NCBI GenBank assembly: GCA_035492775.1
Contig: DATJIW010000087.1
Span: 1-64,000 of the forward strand
From: DATJFQ01 sp035492775
GTDB lineage: Bacteria; Acidobacteriota; Vicinamibacteria; Vicinamibacterales; 2-12-FULL-66-21
Direction of reading: 5' to 3'
Length of the DNA stretch: 64,000 nt
The notes under the pieces are model-generated. The model saw nothing but the letters and a program-made list of their open reading frames with translations, ran no database searches and was not told the origin of the DNA. The translations under genes were made by a program, and so were the position numbers. Numbering within the stretch: the first letter of the stretch is position 1; the number at the start of each line of letters is the position of its first letter. Shown here piece after piece: positions 43,655-52,711 of the stretch.

Positions 43655-45340
43655 ATGATCACGAGACGAGAGTTGCTGCAGTACGGCGTCGGAGCTGGCG
43701 CGCTCCTGGTGCTGCCCGGAGGAATGCGGTCAGCGATTGCGTCGCCTGGGGGAAAGCTGACGAAGTACGTCGAACCGCTGCCCCTACCGGGAGCCGGCAT
43801 GGTGGTTGCGACGCCCGACCGGGCCGACCACTATTCGTTCACCCAGACGCAGATTGCGAGGCAATTGCATCCCGAGCTGCCGCCGACGCCACTCTGGGCG
43901 TACGATGACGGCTCCGGACTCGTCGGTCAGGCGGGATCCTTCGGGATGGCGGTTGTCGCACAGAGCGGGACGCCGCTGGAAATTGATTTCACGCACGCCC
44001 TGCCGGCGACATACCCGGCGTGGCTCCCGGTCGACACACGCGAGACGCCGCTCGGCAAACAGGTTCGCCTCATGACCCATCTCCACGGCGGTTTCGTCGA
44101 CGCCGCGAGCGACGGTAATCCATGGATTCGGCCAACGGGGTTCGGCCCCGGCGAGACCCAGACCGTCACCTACTCCAATCAGTTGCCGCAGATGCCGGCG
44201 TCGCTCCTCTGGTTTCACGACCATGGACTGGGGACGACGCGGCTCAATGTGGTCGCGGGCCTCGCCGCCGCCTACATCCTTCGCGACGAGTTCGACACCG
44301 GCGCGGAGCCCAACCCGATCGGCATTCCCGGCGGCGCGTATGAGATCCCGCTGGTGATTCAAGACCGCCAGTTCAATCCGGATGGGACGTTCTTGTATCC
44401 GACCAGCGACATCCCGGGGGTCGTGTGGATCGGCGAGTACTTCGGGGACGTGATGCTCGTCAACGGAAAGGTCTGGCCGTTTCTCGATGTCGAGCCGCGG
44501 TTGTATCGGTTCCGCGTGCTGAACGGCTGTAACGCCCGCATACTCAATCTCGATCTCGGCGGCGCGCCGATGTGGCAGATTGGGGCGGAGGGCGGCCTCT
44601 GGGACCGGCCCGTCCCGCTGACCCAGCTGGTGCTTGCCCCCGCCGAACGCGCCGATGTGCTCATCGACTTCAGCCGGCTTGCCGGCGCGGTGCTGCCGAT
44701 GAAGAATCTCAGACCGCCCCGGCCCGTCGCGACTCCGGCGCCACCGCTGACGCAGGTGATGCAGGTTCGAGTTGCACCTACGGTCAGTCAGCCTGGTCCG
44801 ACCAGCATCCCCGCGAGCCTGCCCGGCCGCGCTGCGAGGATTCCCGGCCCGCTAGCGGCGACTCGTTACATCACTCTCAACGAAATCGCGGCGGGGACGG
44901 CCAGTTGGGTGCTGCTCCTCAACGGCGATGACTTCGAGAAGCCGCCAACCGAGACGCCACAGATCGGAACGGTCGAAGATTGGGTTTACGTCAACCTGAC
45001 CGCAGACACCCACCCCATGCACACACACTTGATCACTGTTCAGGTGATCGGGCGAACGCCGTTTGATGTCGACGCGTATCAGGCCATCTACGGCCGCGCG
45101 ACCGGTGTTCCTGGTGGAATCGATCCGACCCCGTTTGCCACAGGGCCGATGGTGGCGGCAGAGCCGACCGAGCGCGGATTCAAGGACACGGTCAAGGTCA
45201 ATCCCGGGTACTTCACCACCGTGCGCGCGAGGTACGACCTGCCAGAGGGCGTGATCACGCCCCAGACGTATGTGTACCACTGCCACATCCTGGAGCACGA
45301 AGACAACGACATGATGCGGCCATTCACGATCATGCCCTGA
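43655..45340 (+). CDS. Tat-exported multicopper oxidase, CotA/bilirubin-oxidase-like
   Basis: 561 residues. The N-terminus MITRRELLQYGVGAGALLVL is a twin-arginine-type signal (TRRELL). Copper-ligand motifs: HLHGGF near the start, WFHDHGLGTTRLN, HPMHTHL, and YHCHILEHEDNDMMRPF with the type-1 copper Cys, His and Met. Three cupredoxin domains at the usual length. Likely substrates are phenols, bilirubin-like compounds or metal ions. It stands alone with no adjacent maturation gene. Confidence 0.92.
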   Translation: MITRRELLQYGVGAGALLVLPGGMRSAIASPGGKLTKYVEPLPLPGAGMVVATPDRADHYSFTQTQIARQLHPELPPTPLWAYDDGSGLVGQAGSFGMAVVAQSGTPLEIDFTHALPATYPAWLPVDTRETPLGKQVRLMTHLHGGFVDAASDGNPWIRPTGFGPGETQTVTYSNQLPQMPASLLWFHDHGLGTTRLNVVAGLAAAYILRDEFDTGAEPNPIGIPGGAYEIPLVIQDRQFNPDGTFLYPTSDIPGVVWIGEYFGDVMLVNGKVWPFLDVEPRLYRFRVLNGCNARILNLDLGGAPMWQIGAEGGLWDRPVPLTQLVLAPAERADVLIDFSRLAGAVLPMKNLRPPRPVATPAPPLTQVMQVRVAPTVSQPGPTSIPASLPGRAARIPGPLAATRYITLNEIAAGTASWVLLLNGDDFEKPPTETPQIGTVEDWVYVNLTADTHPMHTHLITVQVIGRTPFDVDAYQAIYGRATGVPGGIDPTPFATGPMVAAEPTERGFKDTVKVNPGYFTTVRARYDLPEGVITPQTYVYHCHILEHEDNDMMRPFTIMP

Positions 45341-45387
45341 CGCCGGCGTGCTGATGGCTCCGAATCGGCTGTCGCCTGCTGAATCGC

Positions 45388-45520
45388 GATCGCGCGACTT
45401 CGCAGCGGATTTTACGGCCGAGCGTCTCCAAAAGCGCGGGAATCCGTTTTGCCCTCTCTTCGAGTCCGGAGTCGGAGGAGGTTGCGAATCATATTTGAGC
45501 AACGCGGAGATGCCCTGCCC
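45388..45520 (+). pseudogene. Decayed copy of the STAS gene upstream region and start
   Basis: About 130 bases match 50008-50135: the block CGCGACTTCGCAGCGG, CGGCCGAGCGTCTCC, CCGTTTTGCCCTC, TCCGGAGTCGGAGG, and then codons equivalent to LRIIxEQRG. The start codon has become AGG. The match runs into the remnant of the sigma-54 regulator, as if ~1 kb between them had been deleted. Confidence 0.65.
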
Positions 45521-45597
45521 CGAGAGGATCACGGCGCGCTCGATGGCGTTCTGCAGTTCGGGAATGTTCCCCGGTCAGGGCCACCCCACTCGAACAC
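45515..45597 (-). pseudogene. Remnant of a sigma-54-dependent activator
   Basis: On the minus strand this reads W-P-stop-PGNIPELQNAIERAVILS, matching WPWPGNIRELQNVIERAVIL of the activator at 50930-52495. One Trp codon is now TGA and the sequence on both sides is unrelated. About 80 bases are left. I see no live gene in 45341-45674. Confidence 0.75.
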
Positions 45598-45674
45598 CAA
45601 TCGCTCGTGACGGAGTTCCTCGGCCCGGCCACGACGCGCGCACGCGCCACCGCGACCGGGCTCTCCTTCCTGCC

Positions 45675-46970
45675 TCACGACGCCTGGTGTGGCTTCGCCG
45701 CGCGGAGCGCGTGCTCGAAAACGTAGTCGGCCACTTGCCTGCCCAATCTGGCCCCCGCCACGTCGGAGCTGCGGAAATGAAACCCCGTCCACACGCGGGC
45801 GTTGATCACTTCATCGACTCCGGCACTGAACGTCGACCACGTGCGCGTGAAGCCGGGATTGGTTGGACTCGTGACGGTGAACGGCGCGCCTGGGTCATCC
45901 CCGAACAACAGGCGCAGCATGGTCGCCATGGCGCCGCTGATCGTGGTGTGCCCCGACGTGAACTCCGGGAAATTCGGCGTCGGCATCAAGGGGACCCAAT
46001 CCGGATCGGGGGACGTCATCGGGTTGCCGTCGGCGTCCGCGTCGTGGATGGCGGTGATCGGGCGCCAGAAGTTGAACGCATACTTGGCGTCCCAGCACGC
46101 GATGGCCGCATCGGCGCCGGCGACGTTCACCAGTGCGAACGCATGCGCCGCCGCTGAAACATCGAGACCGCGTGCCACCGCGACGGCTCGCAGCGCACCA
46201 TCCCAGACGACCGCCGCCGACGTCAGCCAGAACCGCGCGATGTTGGTTTGCTCGTCGGTCCGCGTCGCACTCGCGAGGGAGCCTATTTCCTTGATCTCGT
46301 TGAAGTCTCTGGCGAATTCCTCGCTGGTGATGCTCGGACCTTCCTCCGGACGAAACTGCGATCCCGCGCGCAGGACCCATGGCTGCACCTCTCCCCATCC
46401 CGGCAGCAGGGCGGGGAGGTTCGCAGGAGGGGTGGGCACCCAGATGCCGGGACTGCCCGCGCCGGGCGCGGTGTACGGAAACTGTGCTAGCGCGGAGCCG
46501 TCAGTCGATCGCAGCGCGACAATCCGATCAGCCACCATTTCTCCGAATGCGATGCCGGGGTCGGAGGCAGAAATCGCATGCGCCGCCAGCGACGCCGTAA
46601 ACGCCGCATCCAGCGCCGCCGACTGTGACGGATACAGCGTCGTCAGTGCGCGATGGGCCGCTCCTGCCGCGGCGGCCTCGGGTGACGCGCTCCACGGCGG
46701 CAACCCCACGTCGTCGTACGTCGCGTAGCGGCCTGAGATGGCGTTGACGGCGTCGTTGACCGCGATCGCGACAATCGCCATGGATCGCGTTTGCGGCAAC
46801 GGTCCCTGGCCGGCCGCGAGCGCCGTCGAAACCGCCGTCGCATTCCATTCGACAACGATGTTGGTGGCGAAACCGTTCAGCGGAGCGGCGATGGCGAAAC
46901 ACGCGGTCGCCACCAGAACCCGCGCTGCACTGCTTCGGAGACGCTCGAAGCGGCGAGATTCAATCTTCAT
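45675..46970 (-). CDS. Secreted vanadium-dependent haloperoxidase-like PAP2 protein
   Basis: 431 residues with a signal sequence (VLVATACFAIAAPLNGFA). The active-site signature is complete: KYAFNFWRP (Lys-x6-Arg-Pro) near residue 295, EFTSGHTTISGA (Ser-Gly-His) near 340, and ARVWTGFHFRSSD (Arg-x4-Gly-x-His region) near 393. It belongs to the bacterial vanadate-binding peroxidase/phosphatase branch; halide oxidation is possible but unproved. The ATG at 46970 follows GGAGGGTAC. Divergent from a large winged-helix/ATPase regulator. Confidence 0.88.
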   Translation of the reverse strand: MKIESRRFERLRSSAARVLVATACFAIAAPLNGFATNIVVEWNATAVSTALAAGQGPLPQTRSMAIVAIAVNDAVNAISGRYATYDDVGLPPWSASPEAAAAGAAHRALTTLYPSQSAALDAAFTASLAAHAISASDPGIAFGEMVADRIVALRSTDGSALAQFPYTAPGAGSPGIWVPTPPANLPALLPGWGEVQPWVLRAGSQFRPEEGPSITSEEFARDFNEIKEIGSLASATRTDEQTNIARFWLTSAAVVWDGALRAVAVARGLDVSAAAHAFALVNVAGADAAIACWDAKYAFNFWRPITAIHDADADGNPMTSPDPDWVPLMPTPNFPEFTSGHTTISGAMATMLRLLFGDDPGAPFTVTSPTNPGFTRTWSTFSAGVDEVINARVWTGFHFRSSDVAGARLGRQVADYVFEHALRAAKPHQAS

Positions 46971-47057
46971 GTACCCTCCAGGTCGGGCAGTATTCGGGTA
47001 CTCGGGCGGCGGTGTCGTGGGATAATTCTGGGGTTTCTTTGGAAGTTCGATTGGGCC

Positions 47058-49850
47058 ATGGAAGTTCGATTTGGGCCGTTTCGTGTGCACCCGATCGAAG
47101 GCCTCTCGCGCGGGGCACGCGAGCTCCACGTCACGCCCAAGTCACTGTCGGTTCTCCACTTCCTCGCCAGCCATCCCGGAAAAGTAGTCGCGAAGGACGA
47201 TCTCGTTCGGGCCGTCTGGCGCGACGTCGCGGTGAGCGACTCGGCGCTGACCTCCTGCATCAAGGAGCTTCGCCGCGCACTCAAGGATGATGCGAAGCGT
47301 CCGCGGTTCATCGAAACGCTGAACCGCCGGGGCTACCGGTTCATCGCCGAGATCGTGCCGCCAGGCCAGACGCCGCCGCGAGCGTCGCGCACGGACCGCC
47401 GACAGACAGGTTCCCTGGTAGGGCGCGAAGACGTGCTCGCCGCAATGTCAGCGGCGCTCCACCGGGCGTCGGGCGGCGAGCGCCAGATCGTGTTCGTCGC
47501 AGGTGAGCCCGGCATCGGCAAGACGGCGGTCGTCGACGCGTTCTTGCGCGAGGTCGAACACGTGGGGCGCTGGCGTCTCACGCACGGGCAGTGCGTCGAA
47601 CACTACGGCGCGTCCGAGCCCTATCAGCCGCTGCTCGACGCCCTCTCACGCCTTTGCCAGACGGCGGACTCGTTCGTGGCGATCCTCCGCCAGTACGCGC
47701 CGTCATGGCTGGCGCAGCTGCCTGCGCTGCAGACGCCGTCGGAGGTCCGCCTCCTCACGCGCCGGACTTCGGGCGTGACGTCAGAACGGATGCAGCGGGA
47801 GCTGATGAACGCCCTCGAGTGCATGGCGGCCGACGTTCCGATCGTGCTGTGTCTGGAAGACGTGCACTGGAGCGATCTGGCGACGCTCGATTGGATCGCG
47901 GCTTTCGGCGCGCGTGTTGAGAGCGCGCGTTTCCTGCTCATCGCCACGTACCGGACGGCAGACGTCCGTGCAGGCCGCCATCCCCTTCCGGCGATCGTCG
48001 ACGACTTGCGGGTCAAAGCGCGGTGCGACGAGATCGCCCTCGCCCGCCTGACACAGGCGGACGTCTGCGCGTACCTGACGACCCGCTTTCCCGCCGACGC
48101 GGGTGCGCTCGATAACCTGGGTGTCCTCGTTCACCGGCACACCGAAGGCAACCCGCTCTTCGTGGTGAACGTGCTTCGCGATCTCGTCGTGCGCGGCGTC
48201 CTGAGAGAAACGGATGGCCGCTGGAACGCGGATCCGCTGATAGATGCGGCGTCGTTTGGCGTACCCGAGGACGTCCGCCGCACGATTACGCGTCAAGTGG
48301 AGCGGCTGACTCCCGCGGAACGGGCCATGCTGGAAACGATGAGTCTCCTCGGCCGTACGGCCGCGGCGGCGGCGATCGCCGCTGGTTGCGACGTGGCGAC
48401 GACCGACGTCGAGGCGATGCTCGGAGAGCTCGCCCGTCAACGATGGTTCGTTCGCGAGCGCCCGGCAGCCGAGTGGCCGGACGGCACCATATCAGCGTCA
48501 TTCGAATTCCTGCACGCGTTGTATCGTGAGGTACTCGAATCGCGCATTCCACCGGCGCGCCGCGTCGTGCTCCATCGTCGAATCGGCGACCGCCTGGAGC
48601 GCGGGTACGGCGGCCGTGCGGGAGAGATCGCCGCGGAGCTCGCCGTCCACTTCGAGATGGCGCGCGACACCTCTCGCGCCGTGACACACCTGCAGCGCGC
48701 CGCCGACACGAGCCGGCGCCGTAGCGCCTACCTGATCGCAGAGGACCAGCTCCGGCGAGCCCTCACACTCCTGATGGAGCTGCCCGTCTCGGCCGAGCGC
48801 GCGACGCGCGAGATCGAATTACGGATGGACCTCGGCAGCCTGCTGATGGCGGTGCGCGGCTGGGGGTTCAATGAGGTCGAAATCCATTACTCTCGCGCGC
48901 TCGATCTGTGTCGAGAGCTGAGCTCGCCGCGCCTGTTCCCCTCGCTGTGGGGACTGTGGTTGTTCCGATGGGGCCAGGGCGACGCACCGGGCACGCGCGA
49001 TCTGGCCGCGACGCTTCGCGAGCACGCGGCACGATCGCGAGATCCCGTACACCTGCTGCAGGCCCACCACGCGAGCTGGCCGACCGCCTTCTCGTTCGGC
49101 CAGCTCGACGATGCGGTGCGGCATGCAACGGAGGGCTGCGCACTCTATTCGATCGAGGCGCACGCGGCGCTGGCGTCGGCCTACGGCAATCACGACGCCG
49201 GAGTCTGCGCGATGAACTTCCGGGCGCGGGCGCTCGTGCTGCTCGGCTCGGTCGACGAGGCTGTGCGGGTCGGCGACGAGGCGATCGCGCTCGCGCGCGA
49301 GTTGGCGCATCCGTTCACGCTGGCGCAGGCTCTCTTCTTTGCATCAACCGTGCATCACGCGAGGCGCGACCCGGAGGCGACGCTCGCCGGGGCCTCCACG
49401 TCTGCCTCCATGGCGCGAGAGCACGGTTTCAGGCTTTTTCTCGCGTGGTCGTCGATTCTCGAAGGCTGGTCGCTCGTCCAAATCGGCCGGCGTGATGAGG
49501 GGCTTGCGTTGGTGCGCGATTCATTGCCGACCGCTGGCGCGGGCTCACACCAGTTCATGACCCATTTCCACGCCGTATTCGCCGAAGCCTGCCTCTTCTG
49601 TGGCCGCCACGAAGAGGGATTGCACTCGACCGCAGAAGGGCTCCGATTCGCAACGCGTAACGAGGAGCGATTCTACGAGAGCGAGTTGTACCGGCTGAGA
49701 GGTGAACTGCGCCTCGCCGCTGGCGGCGCGGACGCGCCACGCGCGGCGGCAGAGGATTTTCGACGCGCGATCACGATCGCCGCCTCCCAGGGCGCACAAC
49801 TGCTGGAACTCCGGGCCAACGGCAGTCTCGATCGTTTAACGCATCAGTGA
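47058..49850 (+). CDS. Winged-helix transcriptional regulator with AAA-type ATPase and helical repeats
   Basis: 930 residues from the ATG at 47058. Residues 1-100 are an OmpR/CadC-type winged helix (ELHVTPKSLSVLHFLASHPG, then RFIETLNRRGYRFIAEI). A STAND-like ATPase follows, with Walker A AGEPGIGKTAV near 149-157 and Walker B IVLCLEDVHWSDLATLDWI near 263-281. The C-terminal ~450 residues are TPR-like helices. Such proteins activate transcription on binding a signal through the C-terminus. The divergent haloperoxidase gene is a natural target. Confidence 0.88.
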   Translation: MEVRFGPFRVHPIEGLSRGARELHVTPKSLSVLHFLASHPGKVVAKDDLVRAVWRDVAVSDSALTSCIKELRRALKDDAKRPRFIETLNRRGYRFIAEIVPPGQTPPRASRTDRRQTGSLVGREDVLAAMSAALHRASGGERQIVFVAGEPGIGKTAVVDAFLREVEHVGRWRLTHGQCVEHYGASEPYQPLLDALSRLCQTADSFVAILRQYAPSWLAQLPALQTPSEVRLLTRRTSGVTSERMQRELMNALECMAADVPIVLCLEDVHWSDLATLDWIAAFGARVESARFLLIATYRTADVRAGRHPLPAIVDDLRVKARCDEIALARLTQADVCAYLTTRFPADAGALDNLGVLVHRHTEGNPLFVVNVLRDLVVRGVLRETDGRWNADPLIDAASFGVPEDVRRTITRQVERLTPAERAMLETMSLLGRTAAAAAIAAGCDVATTDVEAMLGELARQRWFVRERPAAEWPDGTISASFEFLHALYREVLESRIPPARRVVLHRRIGDRLERGYGGRAGEIAAELAVHFEMARDTSRAVTHLQRAADTSRRRSAYLIAEDQLRRALTLLMELPVSAERATREIELRMDLGSLLMAVRGWGFNEVEIHYSRALDLCRELSSPRLFPSLWGLWLFRWGQGDAPGTRDLAATLREHAARSRDPVHLLQAHHASWPTAFSFGQLDDAVRHATEGCALYSIEAHAALASAYGNHDAGVCAMNFRARALVLLGSVDEAVRVGDEAIALARELAHPFTLAQALFFASTVHHARRDPEATLAGASTSASMAREHGFRLFLAWSSILEGWSLVQIGRRDEGLALVRDSLPTAGAGSHQFMTHFHAVFAEACLFCGRHEEGLHSTAEGLRFATRNEERFYESELYRLRGELRLAAGGADAPRAAAEDFRRAITIAASQGAQLLELRANGSLDRLTHQ

Positions 49851-50094
49851 ACGTGGCTGCGATCCCGGCGGCGGCGCGGAGCGTCCCGCGCACTCTCGCC
49901 CGGCGGCCGAACCCCTCTCTCTCTCCGAATCGGTGGCCGACGCGGATGACGAAATAAAGGCACCCGACTTCGACCGGGCACGTCGTGCGGCGCGCCTGGA
50001 TCGTGATCCCGCGACTTCGCAGCGGGTTTCGCGGCCGAGCGTCTCCCAGCCCGCCGGTACCCGTTTTGCCCTCGCTCCACTCCGGAGTCGGAGG

Positions 50095-50367
50095 ATGCTG
50101 CGGATCATCACGGAGCAACGCGGAAACACCTGCTACCTGGAACTGCATGGGGCAGTCGCTGACGAGGGGATCTCGGTCCTCGACGAGCACTGGCGCAGCA
50201 TCCGGGAGAAGGCGTCGCCCGCGATCACGGTTGATCTCGCAAACGTAGTGTTCATCGACGCGCGCGGCGAGCGATTGCTCAGGCTGATGGCGCAGTGCGG
50301 CGTCGAATTTCATGCGGCTGGTCTGTTGAACCAGTACGTGATCGAGAAGATTGCAGGAGGTCTGTGA
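50095..50367 (+). CDS. STAS domain protein lacking the usual phosphorylation serine
   Basis: 90 residues: MLRIITEQRGNTCYLELHGA, VTVDLANVVFIDARGERLL. This is the anti-sigma-factor-antagonist fold, but the phosphorylated Ser/Thr of the DS(S/T)G motif is replaced (DARGE). The ATG at 50095 is inside a conserved 100-base block that is also found at 45388. Its stop overlaps the HdeD-like ATG. The gap 49851-50094 holds only that block. It probably works as a binding module, not a phosphoswitch. Confidence 0.75.
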   Translation: MLRIITEQRGNTCYLELHGAVADEGISVLDEHWRSIREKASPAITVDLANVVFIDARGERLLRLMAQCGVEFHAAGLLNQYVIEKIAGGL

Positions 50368-50912
50368 TGGCGACGACGATTGCGGGGGAGATTCGTGAGA
50401 CGACGACATGGTCGATCGTGCTCAGTGTGTTGATGATGCTCAGCGGCGTGCTGGCCATCGTCGTTCCACCGGTCGCAGGAGTGACGGTGACGCTGATGTT
50501 CGGCTGGCTGATGATCTTTGCCGGAATGCTGCACCTCGGGTTCGCGTGGAGCGGAGACCGGCCATGGAGTGTCATCGGTGAAATCGTGATTTCGGTGCTG
50601 TACGGCGCGATCGGCCTGTATGTCATCGCGCGACCGGCGGCCGGTCTCGCGTCGCTGACCATCGCTGTTGCGGGGTATCTCATCGCCAAGGGAATCCTCG
50701 AAGCCGTGATGGCGGTCAAGGTCAGGCCGCTGCCGGGCAGCGGCTGGCTGCTGTTCGACGGCGTGATGATGGTCGCGATCGCCGCGATGATTGTGGCGTC
50801 GTGGCCCGCAAGTGCAGCGTGGGCGATCGGCGTGCTGGTCGGGGTGGCGCTGTTCTCGAGCGGGCTGACCCGTTTGATGCTGTTCGCCGCGGTTCGGCGC
50901 GTGCTGGCGTAA
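50367..50912 (+). CDS. HdeD family membrane protein
   Basis: 181 residues with six transmembrane segments: WSIVLSVLMMLSGVLAIVVP, then TVTLMFGWLMIFAGMLHLGF, then VISVLYGAIGLYVI, and later helices. This matches the HdeD/DUF308 family linked to acid and envelope stress in enterobacteria. It is coupled to the STAS gene by an overlapping TGATG and convergent with the sigma-54 activator, whose stop is 17 bases away. Confidence 0.88.
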   Translation: MATTIAGEIRETTTWSIVLSVLMMLSGVLAIVVPPVAGVTVTLMFGWLMIFAGMLHLGFAWSGDRPWSVIGEIVISVLYGAIGLYVIARPAAGLASLTIAVAGYLIAKGILEAVMAVKVRPLPGSGWLLFDGVMMVAIAAMIVASWPASAAWAIGVLVGVALFSSGLTRLMLFAAVRRVLA

Positions 50913-50929
50913 CCAGCCGCGCAGGCGAG

Positions 50930-52495
50930 CTAAGGCTGGCGCCCGGGCGCCGGCCTGACGATATGCAGCCGGCGCATCGTCGACACGAGCGACGTTCGTT
51001 TGAGACCGAGGCGCTCGGCGGCGCCGCGCGGCCCGCCGATCACCCAGTTCGTTTCCGCAAGCGCCCGCAGGATGTGGTCGCGTTCGGCGTCTTCCAGTGT
51101 CACCGCCCCGGACGGCCCGGGCGCAGCCGCTTCGAATTCGGCACGCGATACCGTGAGCACCGAACCCCGCGAGAGGATCACGGCGCGCTCGATGACGTTC
51201 TGCAGCTCGCGAATGTTCCCCGGCCAGGGCCACCGGCACAGCAGATCCATACTTTCGCGCGAGACGGACTCGATCGATCGCTTGAGCCGTTTTGCGAACC
51301 GCTGCGCAAAATACAGCACGAGCTCAGGGATGTCCTCCCGGCGATCGCGCAGCGGCGGGATGCGGACCGGGAAGACGTTCAACCGGTAATACAGATCCGA
51401 TCGGAATTCGCGTTTGCCGACCATCTCCTCGAGATGGCGGTTGGTGGCCGCGATCAAGCGGAAATCGACGCGAATCGTGCGTGTGCTCCCGAGGCGCTCG
51501 ATTTCGTGCTCCTGCAGGACGCGCAGCAGCTTCGACTGCAGCTCGAGCGGGACGTCGCCGATTTCGTCCAGAAACAACGTCCCTTCATGCGCGAGCTCGA
51601 ATCGGCCTATCTTCTGGGACAGCGCGCCGGTGAACGCGCCCTTTTCGTGGCCGAACCATTCACTCTCGAGCAGCCCCGCCGGTGATGTCGTGCAATTGAC
51701 GGTGACCAGCGCGCGATCGCGCCGGTCGCTCGCCGCGTGTAACGCGCGCGCGAGCAGTTCTTTTCCCGTCCCCGTCTCGCCGAGCAACAGAACGGTCGTG
51801 TCGGTTGCCGCGACCGTGCTGATGTCGTCGAGCACCCGCCGCAGGGCTTTGCTCGCGCCGACGATTTCCTCGAACCGGTGCGTTCCGCGGATTTCTTCCT
51901 GCAGATACACGTTTTCGCGCGCGAGGCGTTCTTTCAACGCCGCGATCTCTTCGAACGCCATCGCGTTCTCGAGCGCGATCGCGATTTGCCGCGCCACCTG
52001 GGTGACACGGTCCAACTCCGCCGTGGTGAATGGTACCGCTGTCAGGCGGCCGAGCGAGAGCACGCCCAGCACGCGGTGAGGCGCGGCAAGCGGGGCGTTG
52101 CAGAATCGCTTCACGCCCGAACGCTTGACGTGGGCGTGCAAGGCTTCCCACCCGCGCGGATCGGCTGTCTCGACATCCACCTCGACGGTCCGGTCGAGCG
52201 GAGCGAGCCTCGATTTGAACGGTTCGGCGGCCAGGTCGATCGACGCAGAGACCTCCTCGGGCCATTGCGGCGCCGCCGGATCGATGACGAACGAGTCGAG
52301 CCGCCCGTGTTCATCGAGCAGATAGATGTTCGTGTGGTCGTGCTGGACGAGCCGCCGTACGTTCTCCGTAATGGCGGCGCGCAGGGCCGCGACGTCGCGT
52401 TTGCTCACGACCGTGTTGGTGACGTCGATCAGCGTTCGCCAGTAGTCGCGCTCCGCCAGGAGGCCGCCGTCGCCGGGTTCAGGTGAGGAGGACAT
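50930..52495 (-). CDS. GAF-containing sigma-54-dependent activator, FhlA-like
   Basis: 521 residues from the ATG at 52495. An N-terminal GAF domain occupies ~25-180. The AAA+ domain follows with Walker A GETGTGKE, the sigma-54 contact loop GAFTGA, Walker B GTLFLDEIGD and the R-finger region YRLNVFPVRIPPLRDR. A C-terminal Fis-type helix-turn-helix begins near RDHILRALAETNWVIGG. The Arg-rich receiver typical of NtrC is absent, so the GAF domain senses a small ligand. It is divergent from the coiled-coil gene that carries a sigma-54 promoter. Confidence 0.93.
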   Translation of the reverse strand: MSSSPEPGDGGLLAERDYWRTLIDVTNTVVSKRDVAALRAAITENVRRLVQHDHTNIYLLDEHGRLDSFVIDPAAPQWPEEVSASIDLAAEPFKSRLAPLDRTVEVDVETADPRGWEALHAHVKRSGVKRFCNAPLAAPHRVLGVLSLGRLTAVPFTTAELDRVTQVARQIAIALENAMAFEEIAALKERLARENVYLQEEIRGTHRFEEIVGASKALRRVLDDISTVAATDTTVLLLGETGTGKELLARALHAASDRRDRALVTVNCTTSPAGLLESEWFGHEKGAFTGALSQKIGRFELAHEGTLFLDEIGDVPLELQSKLLRVLQEHEIERLGSTRTIRVDFRLIAATNRHLEEMVGKREFRSDLYYRLNVFPVRIPPLRDRREDIPELVLYFAQRFAKRLKRSIESVSRESMDLLCRWPWPGNIRELQNVIERAVILSRGSVLTVSRAEFEAAAPGPSGAVTLEDAERDHILRALAETNWVIGGPRGAAERLGLKRTSLVSTMRRLHIVRPAPGRQP

Positions 52496-52636
52496 GACCG
52501 GACCCGGGCATCGTGGCGCAATGTGCTGTCGCACGCAAGACCTTGTGCCTTCATGTCGTCACGGCGCTCTGACGGACGGCGGGAGGACGCGCACCGCAAG
52601 GTGATTCCCATCAGCAACATACGCCCGTCGGCGCAC

Positions 52637-52654
52637 CAGGCACCCTACTTGCTC
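52637..52654 (+). promoter_or_regulatory. Sigma-54 promoter (-24/-12)
   Basis: AGGCACCCTACTTGCTC has GG (52639-52640) and GC (52651-52652) separated by exactly 10 bases, with the GGCAC and TTGC cores of the sigma-54 consensus. The expected start is ~12 bases downstream, leaving a ~50-base leader with AGGAG (52699-52703) before the ATG at 52712. The adjacent sigma-54 activator is the obvious regulator. Confidence 0.7.
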
Positions 52655-52711
52655 TTCCATGAACAGGGGCCGGCAGAACAGCGGCCCGTCACTCACAGAA
52701 GGAGCAATGTC

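Noticed and set aside
45348..46157. A plus-strand open frame overlapping the start of the haloperoxidase region.
   Set aside because: It runs across the decayed STAS/sigma-54 fragments and antisense to the haloperoxidase gene, with no recognisable domain.
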